Under the pieces are notes generated by a model that searched no databases, had not been told where the DNA came from, and was given only the letters and a program-made list of their open reading frames with translations. Shown here piece after piece: positions 6,634 to 13,250 of a stretch of DNA of 13,250 nt (the stretch's first letter is position 1; the number at the start of each line of letters is the position of its first letter). The translations under genes were made by a program, and so were the position numbers. This DNA comes from an uncultured Peptococcaceae bacterium. Its GTDB lineage: Bacteria; Bacillota; Peptococcia; Peptococcales; Peptococcaceae. Location of the stretch: positions 1 through 13,250 of the forward strand of contig CABQBF010000064.1 of assembly GCA_902462325.1 (NCBI GenBank). The letters are read 5' to 3'.

Positions 6634-6730
6634 TATAATTACTATATGAGCTGCCGCATGGCATTGCTCAGGGGGTGTGTTAGAGGACTAGCGAGTCATT
6701 GTGGGTATGACGCTAGTCCTCGTTTTATTT
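6634..6730 (+). ncRNA. Possible small RNA
   Basis: A TATAAT at 6634-6639 would start a transcript near 6646. That transcript would end at a strong hairpin, GAGGACTAGCG (6683-6693) with CGCTAGTCCTC (6711-6721), followed by GTTTTATTT. The product would be about 80 bases with no open frame. The -35 region is poor, so the hairpin may instead end a long 3' tail of the LysR mRNA. Confidence 0.25.
6683..6730 (+). terminator. Intrinsic terminator, rightward
   Basis: A perfect 11-bp stem (6683-6693 with 6711-6721), extended by TCAT/ATGA inside a 2-base bulge, is followed by GTTTTATTT (6722-6730). No U-run is present on the other strand. It is the first good rightward terminator after the LysR stop at 6506, so it probably ends that transcript or a small RNA starting inside the gap. 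Confidence 0.7.
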
Positions 6731-6795
6731 CCGCTTGCTGCGCTTTTGGCGCAAGGAACGTATATGCTTATTTTAAGAAAACCTGCCATTTACAG

Positions 6796-6843
6796 CAAAA
6801 AGCCTCTTTGATGTTCTTCCATCAAAAAGGCTTTCTCTTTTTC
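6796..6843 (-). terminator. Intrinsic terminator of aroF
   Basis: GCCUUUUUGAUG and CAUCAAAGAGGC pair in minus-strand RNA (6832-6820 with 6813-6802, with a G-U pair) around a 6-base loop, followed by TTTTT (6801-6796). The plus-strand side is also followed by CTCTTTTT, so it may act both ways. It starts about 24 bases past the aroF stop. Confidence 0.8.
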
Positions 6844-6856
6844 CTAGCAAATTCTA

Positions 6857-7870
6857 TTACAGCACTTTGCCTTCAAATTCTACACGTTTTTTCAAATCCG
6901 CCATCAAATTGGTGAATTCTTCGCAATTTAACGATTGGGCGCCGTCACATTTGGCTTTACATGGATTGTTGTGTACTTCAATCAGCAAACCGTCGGCTCC
7001 GGCTGCAATGGCTGCTTTGGCCATAGTGGGTACCATCCATGCGTGGCCGGTTGCATGGCTTGGGTCTACCACTACTGGCAGATGGGAATATTTTTTAATC
7101 AGCGGAATGGCTGATAAATCTAAAGTATTTCTGGTATAGGTTTCAAAGGTACGAATTCCCCGTTCACACAGAATAATGTTTTCATTGCCGCCGGACATGA
7201 TATATTCCGCGCTCATTAACAGTTCTTCAATGGTATTGGCCAAACCCCGTTTTAATAAGATGGTCTTATTGCAGTGGCCCAGTTCCTTCAATAATTCAAA
7301 GTTCTGCATATTGCGGGCGCCAATCTGAATAACGTCCACATCCTCGAACAAATCAAAATGAGCCAGACTCATCAATTCGGAAACAATCGGCATACCTGTT
7401 TCTTTTTTGGCTTCTAGCAGCAGCTCCAAGCCTTCTGCCCGCATCCCTTGGAAGGAATATGGCGATGTTCTGGGTTTAAAAGCGCCGCCCCGCAGCATTT
7501 TAGCTCCAGCGGCATTTACAGACCGCGCTACTTCTAAAATTTGTTCTTCTGATTCTACCGAGCAAGGACCGGCAATTACCTGGAAATATCCGCCGCCCAG
7601 CTTTTGTTCGCCGATTTCAATCACGGTGTCATCAGGATGGAATTTACGATTAGCCTTTTTATACGGCTCCGATACGCGTTTTACATCCTCAACCAATTCA
7701 TTGGAACGGATTAATCCCATATCAACACTGCTGGTATCGCCAACCAAACCCAAAATGGTGGTCATCGAACCAACAATGGGGTTTACCTGCACATTGGCAT
7801 TGCTTTCAATCCATTGGGAAATCTGCTGCACCTGTTCTGCGTTGGCGCCTTGCTTTAAAATAATAATCAT
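6857..7870 (-). CDS. aroF: 3-deoxy-7-phosphoheptulonate synthase, type I-beta
   Basis: DAHP synthase joins phosphoenolpyruvate and erythrose 4-phosphate, the committed step toward chorismate and aromatic amino acids, in the cytoplasm. Its 337 residues match the usual length. Residues ~1-70 form the ferredoxin-like N-terminal domain that gives feedback control by Tyr/Phe in the Thermotoga-type enzymes; ~90-335 form the barrel. Metal ligands are visible as Cys103 (AGPCS), His272 (DPSHATG), Glu298 (IEVH) and Asp309 (CDGAQSL). Substrate-binding motifs GAFKPRTSPYSFQG (129-142) and LLKRG (205-209) are present. The ATG at 7870 is preceded by AAAGGAG at good spacing. It appears to be a single-gene unit, with its own terminator and no T-box or leader peptide upstream, so control by feedback is more likely than attenuation. 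It is not an operon partner of the sulfotransferases. Confidence 0.96.
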   Translation of the reverse strand: MIIILKQGANAEQVQQISQWIESNANVQVNPIVGSMTTILGLVGDTSSVDMGLIRSNELVEDVKRVSEPYKKANRKFHPDDTVIEIGEQKLGGGYFQVIAGPCSVESEEQILEVARSVNAAGAKMLRGGAFKPRTSPYSFQGMRAEGLELLLEAKKETGMPIVSELMSLAHFDLFEDVDVIQIGARNMQNFELLKELGHCNKTILLKRGLANTIEELLMSAEYIMSGGNENIILCERGIRTFETYTRNTLDLSAIPLIKKYSHLPVVVDPSHATGHAWMVPTMAKAAIAAGADGLLIEVHNNPCKAKCDGAQSLNCEEFTNLMADLKKRVEFEGKVL

Positions 7871-7900
7871 TTCTACCGACTCCTTTCACTATTGATAGTT

Positions 7901-7929
7901 ATTTTAGCTCATTTTTCCTAGTGGCGCAA
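7901..7929 (-). promoter_or_regulatory. Probable aroF promoter
   Basis: On the minus strand, TTGCGC (7924-7929) is followed after 17 bases by TAAAAT (7901-7906), giving a start near 7894 and a leader of about 24 bases. The -10 matches at 5 of 6 positions but the -35 at only 3 of 6. Confidence 0.4.
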
Positions 7930-8059
7930 TAGTACTTTGCGTTTTTTACAATCCATCAATTTTTTTGCTATTCACTACATTTTTAGGCAAAGATCATGAG
8001 GAGCTTTCAAACACAGAGCATGTTGTCATGTATAGTGTCATGCTGGACTAACATCTCAA

Positions 8060-8109
8060 CAAACGAAAGGGCCTATATTGCAAATATAAAACATCTTACA
8101 ATACAAGCC
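8060..8109 (-). terminator. Possible terminator of the ABC exporter operon
   Basis: In minus-strand RNA, GGCUUGUAUUGUAA (8109-8096) pairs along 14 bases with UUGCAAUAUAGGCC (8083-8070), three of them G-U pairs. The same stem is broken by mismatches on the plus strand, so it is adapted to leftward transcription. The tail is CTTTCGTTTGTT, a weak U-run. It lies about 115 bases past the permease stop. Confidence 0.5.
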
Positions 8110-8223
8110 TTTTCTAACAAGCTTTCATGTGAGACGGCCATGGAAGAAACCGTGCGGCAGTCACGTTTTATACTTTTTCAGTAAAAATCTGATAAACAGG
8201 AGCGCCTTACCTGATACCGCTCT

Positions 8224-10887
8224 TTACTCTATCTGCCGCAGCCGTTCTACAATAGAATGTTTGGCTACGGCACTGTAAACGAATAGCGGCAAGCCCGCGC
8301 CTAAGGTTAGAAAAATAGGCGCGATACACAATATCGGTCTCAAGGTAAAGTGATAGGTAAAGAACCAGAACATGCTGTTTAACGCAACGGAACACACCGG
8401 CCCGACGGCAATGCTCAATGCAAGGGATACCAGCACAGCGGCTAACGCATAGTAAATACCTTCCCACACCAGCATAGTTTTGAGCTGCTTGCCTGTCATG
8501 CCGATAGACTGCAGCACAGCAAATTCCCGCCGCCGTACTAAAATACCGGTTAAAATGGCATTAAGAAAGTTTAACACTCCGACTAAACCAATGATCAAGC
8601 TCAACGCACCGCCAAAAATCAAGAACATGGAGCGTAGCGCCTGAAATTCTTCGGTATAGGTGGCCTTGCTTTCGTAATCATACTGGGGTTGCTGATTGTT
8701 GGTGAAATCATGCAGGAAGGTTTCCATTGGCCCATTGCCTGCCTGCGTAGTATCAAAGCAATATTGCATGATGCTGCTGGTACCACTGTCCTGCACAAAG
8801 GTCTGGTCATTCAACACAAACTGGTCATAGCTGTAGTAACGATAACTCAGTGCGGTGGGAACGCCCACTAAAGCTGCTATCTCGTACTGTACATCCCGAT
8901 ATACCTTGGCTCGCCGCTCATAAGCAGCTCCGGCCTCAATTTCTGCATCGCTGAGAATGGCTCCAGTTTCCGGGTCATAGCATTCGTATTCTTCTACATA
9001 TCGCAAAGTGATAATATCGCCTAATTTTGCCCAGTGACTGTCTAGATAAGGCTTACCGTAATCATCGTACCCATAGACGGCGGCAATGCAGCGGCTGCCC
9101 GGTTCAAACAACTTGCTGATATCGCCCTCTAGCAACGTCAATTTCTCTAACGCATAGCGCTCCATGCCGTAAAGCTGCACGCCATCGGCAAGTAAACCGG
9201 CCTCGTTCTTTTCCTGTGAGGCTACATATTGGTCCATATAGGCCTCATCTGTCCAACGGCTATATCGGTTGCGAAAATAGTCTTCTGTTACAAATTCCTG
9301 TACAGCCGATGTTTGCCCATAAATCCGTCCGCCAGCTTCTACACCGCCTTGCTCGTTGATCTGGTCAATTACAGTTTCAGGTAAGGCTCGCTCCGTTTCA
9401 AAAAATCCGCTGCTAACTTGAAAATAGCCGGCCTCTGCCACTATAAAATCAGAAACGGTGTGATTAGACAAATATTTCTCCAAATCAAAGCCGTTGGTGA
9501 ACGTGACCGTTAAATTGAGCAGTACCACAGCCAGCGATAAGGAGGCTACTGTTATAGCGGTTTTACTGCGGCTACGGCCTAAATTCGCCCAAGCCATTCT
9601 GGACAGCGACGCGCCGTGTTGATTTCTAAATTGATGCTTGCGCTGTTTGCGGCTTTTTGATTTACCACCTTCCGTATATTGCACCGCTTCCACCGGCGAT
9701 ACGCGGGCAGCCATACGACCTGGCTTATGGCAGGAAATCAATACGGTGAACAGCGCAAACAGCGCCGAACCGATAAAGATCATCGGATTGGCCGAGCGCA
9801 GGTTAGCGGTTACGCCGTTTAGCTGCTCCATCATCACCGGCGTTAGCACATAGCCTAAACCATAACCCAGCAGCAAGCCTGTCGGAATACCCGCTATGGA
9901 TAATAACAACGCCTGTTGCCGCACAATACGTTTAATTTGCCGTCCTGTGGTACCAATGGTTTTCAACAATCCATAAAAGCGAATATCGTTGGTGACAGAA
10001 ATCTGAAACACATTATAGATAATCAGATAACCGGTAAAAATGATAATCAACAGAATTACTGCGATAGCTGCTACCGCCGCAGGGTCTAACTTGCTATCTA
10101 GCTGCGCGCCAGTGTAGCCCCAGTTTACTCCGGTTGCAATATAATTAGTCTGACTGTAATTTTCGCTCTGATACCCGTGATTGGTCAGAATGGTGTTGAG
10201 ATCTTCCTCAATATGCAGGGAATTTTCCAGCATTACATCTACATTCCATGTGCCACACGTACCGGAGGGCGTTACTTCCAACTGTTGTAAGATATCCTCC
10301 ACTCTGCTTTGTGGAATCAGCACATGGTTGGCTACAATGGCGTCATCATATTCCCACCAACCACATAGCGTAAAGGTTTGCGTAGTAGGCACATCGTTTA
10401 CTTCAAAGTGAATCGTAAACTCTGTGCCTAGCTTAGGCTCCACGCCCAACAGCTTCAGAACACGCGTATCGGTAGCCGCTTCTTGAGTGCCTTCCTGCGG
10501 TAAACGGCCCTCTACGGGGTCGCAATACGTCCAATGGGCGCTGTTAGCATCACTGTAACCAATCTCCACATGGGATTTGTTGAAAGGAATCTCCGTTGGT
10601 ATACCTACAACGCGACGCAAACCGTATTCCTTGATGAGCGAATCCTCTTTCAACTCGTTGAACTGCTGCTCGGTCAAATATTTAAAACCGCCATAACTCC
10701 AAGTGCCCACCTGCCGGAAATTATTATCCTGAATAGAATCATTGAGCGAAAAAGCGATGGTGAACAATGCCGTGAACAGCATTGTAGTCAGCCCAATGGC
10801 TAAAATAGCGATGATATTGCGGGTGCGGGCAGCACCCAGCGTTTTCCAGCTGAGCCGCCGAATACAACTGCGATTTTTTACCTGCAT
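8224..10887 (-). CDS. ABC transporter permease, tandem FtsX domains
   Basis: An 887-residue membrane subunit of a MacB/FtsX-type ABC system. Two similar halves are visible. Each starts with one membrane helix (about 26-47 and 445-466), then a large extracytoplasmic domain (about 50-268 and 467-760), then three helices with an FtsX core. Each core carries a similar turn, LLKTIGTTGRQIKRIV near 310 and LQSIGMTGKQLKTML in the C-terminal half. A basic linker, GKSKSRKQRKHQF (about 408-420), joins the halves. Such proteins work by mechanotransmission, moving lipids, lipoproteins or antimicrobial peptides at the outer face rather than importing nutrients. I start at the ATG at 10887 because AGGAGG lies 8 bases upstream; an in-frame GTG at 10896 overlaps that site. 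The gene follows the ATPase by 12 bases. The size and two large domains separate it from BceB. The substrate is unknown. Confidence 0.88.
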   Translation of the reverse strand: MQVKNRSCIRRLSWKTLGAARTRNIIAILAIGLTTMLFTALFTIAFSLNDSIQDNNFRQVGTWSYGGFKYLTEQQFNELKEDSLIKEYGLRRVVGIPTEIPFNKSHVEIGYSDANSAHWTYCDPVEGRLPQEGTQEAATDTRVLKLLGVEPKLGTEFTIHFEVNDVPTTQTFTLCGWWEYDDAIVANHVLIPQSRVEDILQQLEVTPSGTCGTWNVDVMLENSLHIEEDLNTILTNHGYQSENYSQTNYIATGVNWGYTGAQLDSKLDPAAVAAIAVILLIIIFTGYLIIYNVFQISVTNDIRFYGLLKTIGTTGRQIKRIVRQQALLLSIAGIPTGLLLGYGLGYVLTPVMMEQLNGVTANLRSANPMIFIGSALFALFTVLISCHKPGRMAARVSPVEAVQYTEGGKSKSRKQRKHQFRNQHGASLSRMAWANLGRSRSKTAITVASLSLAVVLLNLTVTFTNGFDLEKYLSNHTVSDFIVAEAGYFQVSSGFFETERALPETVIDQINEQGGVEAGGRIYGQTSAVQEFVTEDYFRNRYSRWTDEAYMDQYVASQEKNEAGLLADGVQLYGMERYALEKLTLLEGDISKLFEPGSRCIAAVYGYDDYGKPYLDSHWAKLGDIITLRYVEEYECYDPETGAILSDAEIEAGAAYERRAKVYRDVQYEIAALVGVPTALSYRYYSYDQFVLNDQTFVQDSGTSSIMQYCFDTTQAGNGPMETFLHDFTNNQQPQYDYESKATYTEEFQALRSMFLIFGGALSLIIGLVGVLNFLNAILTGILVRRREFAVLQSIGMTGKQLKTMLVWEGIYYALAAVLVSLALSIAVGPVCSVALNSMFWFFTYHFTLRPILCIAPIFLTLGAGLPLFVYSAVAKHSIVERLRQIE

Positions 10888-10899
10888 GGCCGCCACCTC

Positions 10900-11568
10900 C
10901 TAACGCATCACAATACGGCCGTCTTCGATGCGAATGATACGGTCGGCCAGTTGGGCAATTTCTTCATTGTGGGTAATCATCACAATGGTCTGGCTGAATT
11001 TCTGGCTAGTTACTTTCAGCAAGCTCAACACATCCTGGCTGGTTTTGCTGTCCAGATTTCCTGTAGGCTCATCGGCCAAGATGATAGCCGGTTTCGTGGA
11101 CAGGGCGCGGGCAATGGCTACCCGCTGTTGTTGCCCGCCTGATAGTTGATTGGGCAAGCTGCCGAGTTTGCTCTGCAATCCCAATGTTTCTACAATGTTC
11201 TGTACATATTGAACATCAGGTACGTTACCATCCAACTCAATAGGTAATACGATATTTTCATACACGCTAAGCACCGGCACCAGATTATAATTCTGAAACA
11301 CAAAGCCGATTTTGCGCCGCCGGAAAATGGTTAGTTCTTCATCTTTTAAAGCAAAAATGTCCTTCCCGTCTACCATCACACTGCCAGAAGTGGGCCGGTC
11401 CAGTCCACCCAGCATATGCAGCAGGGTAGACTTGCCCGAACCAGACGTACCTACAATGGCCACAAATTCCCCTGGTTCTACAGCTAAATCCACACCAGCC
11501 AACGCATGTACCACATTATCGCCGCTACCGTAAATTTTTTTCAAATCCTTGGTCTGTAAAATAGACAT
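10900..11568 (-). CDS. ABC transporter ATPase, MacB/LolD type
   Basis: The cytoplasmic energy-coupling subunit, about 222 residues, typical of the LolD/MacB group. All nucleotide-binding motifs are intact: Walker A GTSGSGKST (40-48), Q-loop Gln92, signature LSGGQQQR (142-149), Walker B IILADEPTG (162-170) with catalytic Glu167, and the switch His200. The GNLDS after Walker B is characteristic of this group. I start at the ATG at 11568, 8 bases after GGAGG; an in-frame ATG at 11583 overlaps that site and adds MEVET. The TAG stop overlaps the AGGAGG of the permease gene, which implies translational coupling of the pair. No two-component system or membrane-fusion gene adjoins it in this window. 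Confidence 0.94.
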   Translation of the reverse strand: MSILQTKDLKKIYGSGDNVVHALAGVDLAVEPGEFVAIVGTSGSGKSTLLHMLGGLDRPTSGSVMVDGKDIFALKDEELTIFRRRKIGFVFQNYNLVPVLSVYENIVLPIELDGNVPDVQYVQNIVETLGLQSKLGSLPNQLSGGQQQRVAIARALSTKPAIILADEPTGNLDSKTSQDVLSLLKVTSQKFSQTIVMITHNEEIAQLADRIIRIEDGRIVMR

Positions 11569-11621
11569 CGTTTCTACCTCCATAAAAATAGCATTTTCAA
11601 AGGTTTACTTTTGATACTCCC

Positions 11622-11627
11622 ATTCTA
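11622..11627 (-). promoter_or_regulatory. Possible -10 of the ABC operon promoter
   Basis: TAGAAT on the minus strand would give a start near 11615, about 47 bases before the ATPase ATG. No good -35 lies at 16-18 bases, which would fit an activator-dependent promoter served by the inverted repeat upstream. Alone this is weak evidence. Confidence 0.3.
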
Positions 11628-11665
11628 CAACATAAATCTTTCCACAATCTTTCCGTGAGAAAAAC

Positions 11666-11689
11666 AATTCTAACAGTTTTGTAAGAATT
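11666..11689. promoter_or_regulatory. Inverted repeat resembling a BceR-type operator
   Basis: AATTCTAACA (11666-11675) and TGTAAGAATT (11680-11689) are inverted around a 4-base spacer with one mismatch. Read on the minus strand, the core is TTACA-N4-TGTTA, which fits the TNACA-N4-TGTNA pattern of BceR-like response regulators that control peptide-antibiotic ABC transporters. Its centre is about 60 bp upstream of the possible start site of the ABC operon, a normal activator position. Confidence 0.5.
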
Positions 11690-11734
11690 AGCGCGTTTCT
11701 GCACTTTTTAGCTGTGCTGCTGTTTCTTTCCCAT

Positions 11735-11797
11735 ACAAAAACACCCCCTGATTTCTGGTGCAAGCCGTTTGCACACCATCAGGAGGTATTTTTATAT
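11735..11797 (-). terminator. Terminator of the TRAP operon, possibly bidirectional
   Basis: ACCUCCUGAU and AUCAGGGGGU (minus-strand RNA, 11787-11778 with 11752-11743, one U-G pair) enclose a second stem, GTGCAA/TTGCAC (11758-11763 with 11769-11774). GTTTTTG follows on the minus strand and ATTTTTATAT on the plus strand. The stem is fully paired only in the leftward RNA, which fits ending the TRAP genes that stop at 11843. Confidence 0.75.
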
Positions 11798-11842
11798 TCG
11801 TTATAAATTTTCTGCGCTTTTTACAGCGAGAATCCCGCTATC

Positions 11843-13123
11843 CTATTTTAGCAGGTTCGGCAAAAACAGAGAAATCTGCGGGATATAGGTAATCAACAGC
11901 AACGCGATAACGTCCACGATAAAGAACCGGATAATGCCTGGCAGCATTTCCACCATATCTGCTTTGGTAATAGAGCTGGTGACAAAAATATTCATGCCAA
12001 AGGGCGGTGTGAACATACCGATCGCCAAGTTGGAAATCATAATGGTACCTAAATGAATTGGGTCTACGCCTAAAGCTACCGCAGCCGGATAAATCAGCGG
12101 CGCTACGATGATAATAGAGGCCACACCTTCCATAAACATCCCCATTATCAGCAGCACCAGGTTAACCAACAACAGGAACAGAATTTTCGATGTGATATTA
12201 TCGGCAATAAAGGTGGTCACCATTTGAGGTACCTGTCCGCGGGTCAGCATCCAGCCTAACGCCTGAGCAGCGGCCACCAGTACCAAAATTTCCCCACAAG
12301 AACGGGCCGTAGCGGCACAGGCATTCATAACACCTTTCCAATTCAATTCTTTATAAACTACCAGACCAACAAAAGCGGCATAAATAGCAGAAATACCGGC
12401 TGCTTCCGTAGCTGTACAGAAACCGCCGTAAATACCGCCTAAAATGATAACAGGAATCATTAAGGCCCACGCTGCATCAATCAAGGAATGCAGTAATTCT
12501 TGGCCGCTTACCTTCTTATCGCGAGGGATCTGATTCTTACGGGCATAAAAATAAATATAAATAATACTAACCAAACCATATACAATCCCAGCACCTAAAC
12601 CAGCCATAAACAATTTCCCTACAGAAACGTTCGGCACAGCGGCGGCATAAATAATTAATGTGATACTGGGTGGAATAATCAGTGAAACGGAGCCAGAGGA
12701 GGCCAGCAAACCGGAAATAAAGGAGCGGGGATAGCCGGAACGTTCCAGCTCTGGATTCATGATTTTCCCAATAGCCATTACTGTAGCCGGACTGGAACCG
12801 GACAACGCGCCAAAGAACATACTGGCCAGTTGGGTAGTCATGGCCATACCGCCAGTGATGTGGCCAACCAGACCGCGCGCCACATTTAAGATGCGGCGGG
12901 ATAAGCCGCCGGTGTCCATTAGATTGGCCGCCAAAATAAAGAATGGTAACGCCATCAAGCCAAAAGTATCAATCCCAGCAAAGAAACGCTGAATCAGCAA
13001 CATAGGATTACCGTCAGAAAAAAATTCCAACGCTACGAAAGAGCCCAATCCCAAAGACACATAAATAGGCATGCCTAACAGTAGAAATAGTAACAAACCT
13101 ATAATTAAAACAGGAATCATCAT
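11843..13123 (-). CDS. dctM: TRAP transporter large permease, DctM family
   Basis: The large membrane subunit of a tripartite ATP-independent periplasmic transporter, which imports organic acids using the sodium or proton gradient and a binding protein. At 426 residues it has the usual length, and it is hydrophobic throughout with about a dozen membrane segments. Typical DctM motifs are GALSGSSPATVMAIG (105-119), IIPPS (149-153), FMEGVASIIIVAPL and a late GMFTPPFGMN. The ATG at 13123 follows GGGAGGGG by 10 bases. The small permease ends 2 bases upstream, so the pair is one operon. The binding protein that sets specificity is not in the window and would be beyond the right edge if present. C4-dicarboxylates, sialic acid, sulfonates and other acids are all possible substrates. 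Confidence 0.95.
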   Translation of the reverse strand: MMIPVLIIGLLLFLLLGMPIYVSLGLGSFVALEFFSDGNPMLLIQRFFAGIDTFGLMALPFFILAANLMDTGGLSRRILNVARGLVGHITGGMAMTTQLASMFFGALSGSSPATVMAIGKIMNPELERSGYPRSFISGLLASSGSVSLIIPPSITLIIYAAAVPNVSVGKLFMAGLGAGIVYGLVSIIYIYFYARKNQIPRDKKVSGQELLHSLIDAAWALMIPVIILGGIYGGFCTATEAAGISAIYAAFVGLVVYKELNWKGVMNACAATARSCGEILVLVAAAQALGWMLTRGQVPQMVTTFIADNITSKILFLLLVNLVLLIMGMFMEGVASIIIVAPLIYPAAVALGVDPIHLGTIMISNLAIGMFTPPFGMNIFVTSSITKADMVEMLPGIIRFFIVDVIALLLITYIPQISLFLPNLLK

Positions 13124-13125
13124 AA

Positions 13126-13250
13126 CTATTCAGCCCCTCCCTGTGATGTATTATTATACTGATGTAATACTTCGGCTGGCGTTCTTAGTTTGCGAATAAA
13201 GTTACGAGCAATAAATATCATAGATAAACCGCCAGAAAAAGGTATTACAC
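13126..13250 (-). CDS. dctQ: TRAP transporter small permease, 3' end
   Basis: The last 40 codons of a gene that continues past the right edge, ending at TAG (13126-13128), two bases before the dctM start. The translation begins VIPFSGGLSMIFIARNFIRK, a hydrophobic helix followed by a basic stretch, and ends in a short polar tail. This fits the fourth helix and C-terminus of DctQ, and the tight DctQ-DctM coupling is the norm. The identification rests mainly on this position. Confidence 0.75.
   Translation of the reverse strand, partial: VIPFSGGLSMIFIARNFIRKLRTPAEVLHQYNNTSQGGAE

Larger units (their letters stand above)
6507..6856. other. Intergenic region between convergent LysR and aroF
   Basis: No gene is credible in these 350 bases. 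They contain three hairpins: one at 6517-6551 that works best on the minus strand, one at 6683-6721 followed by a T-rich run on the plus strand, and the aroF terminator at 6797-6833. A TATAAT at 6634-6639 lies about 50 bases before the second hairpin. A perfect TTGACA at 6586-6591 has no -10 at a usable distance. Confidence 0.5.
7871..8223. other. Intergenic region between the ABC operon and aroF
   Basis: These 353 bases hold the probable aroF promoter (7901-7929) and a hairpin (8070-8109) that may end the ABC operon. A 62-codon frame at 7996-8184 lacks a ribosome site and protein-like composition, so I do not call it. The motif CATG recurs around 8019-8042 with TGTCATG twice; I attach no function to it. 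Confidence 0.45.

Noticed and set aside
6586..6639. Perfect TTGACA as the -35 of the possible small RNA promoter
   Set aside because: It lies 42 bases before the TATAAT, far outside the 16-18 base range, and no other -10 sits at the right distance.
7871..7990. T-box or aromatic amino acid leader peptide upstream of aroF
   Set aside because: The predicted leader is only about 24 bases and contains no T-box motif, no Tyr/Phe/Trp-rich short frame and no alternative hairpins.
7996..8184. 62-codon frame between aroF and the ABC permease
   Set aside because: No Shine-Dalgarno precedes the ATG, the composition is unlike the neighbouring genes, and it overlaps a hairpin better explained as a terminator on the other strand.
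10888..11583. Upstream starts GTG 10896 (permease) and ATG 11583 (ATPase)
   Set aside because: Each overlaps the Shine-Dalgarno that serves the next in-frame ATG, so the shorter proteins are preferred.

Overview
The window looks like the chromosome of a Bacillota (Firmicutes) species, and an anaerobic gut-type Negativicutes or Clostridia is my best guess. The reasons are strong AGGAGG-type ribosome binding sites, moderate GC, a type I-beta DAHP synthase, TRAP transporter genes, PAPS-independent arylsulfate sulfotransferase genes and a Firmicutes-style FtsX-type ABC exporter. The lineage is an inference. I see no insertion sequence, CRISPR array, rRNA or tRNA.

Layout: 1-191 has no convincing gene but holds a nearly perfect long hairpin. 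192-1406 (-) is a Bcr/CflA-type MFS efflux pump with its own promoter. 1583-3040 (-) and 3272-5197 (-) are two different aryl-sulfate sulfotransferase (ASST) paralogues. Neither has a signal peptide, although the characterised enterobacterial enzymes are periplasmic. 5198-5507 is a regulatory region between the larger ASST gene and a divergent LysR-type regulator (5508-6506, +). It carries one promoter facing each way, a LysR-type dyad (ATTG-N7-CAAT) centred about 64 bp upstream of the predicted ASST start site, and a strong match to a Fur/PerR-family box lying on the ASST -10 element. 6507-6856 holds three hairpins, including a possible small RNA. 6857-7870 (-) is DAHP synthase, the first step of aromatic amino acid synthesis. 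8224-11568 (-) is a two-gene ABC exporter operon (ATPase, then a large tandem-FtsX permease) preceded by an inverted repeat that fits the BceR-type operator pattern. 11843-13250 (-) is the end of a TRAP transporter operon: the large permease and the cut-off 3' end of the small permease.

Working together: the LysR regulator probably controls the divergent ASST gene or genes, which would move sulfate between phenolic compounds without PAPS. The adjacent efflux pump could export aromatic products, but its separate promoter and terminator make that link speculative. DAHP synthase, the ABC exporter and the TRAP genes look like independent transcription units. The most interesting part is the 5198-5507 control region together with the apparently cytoplasmic ASST pair.
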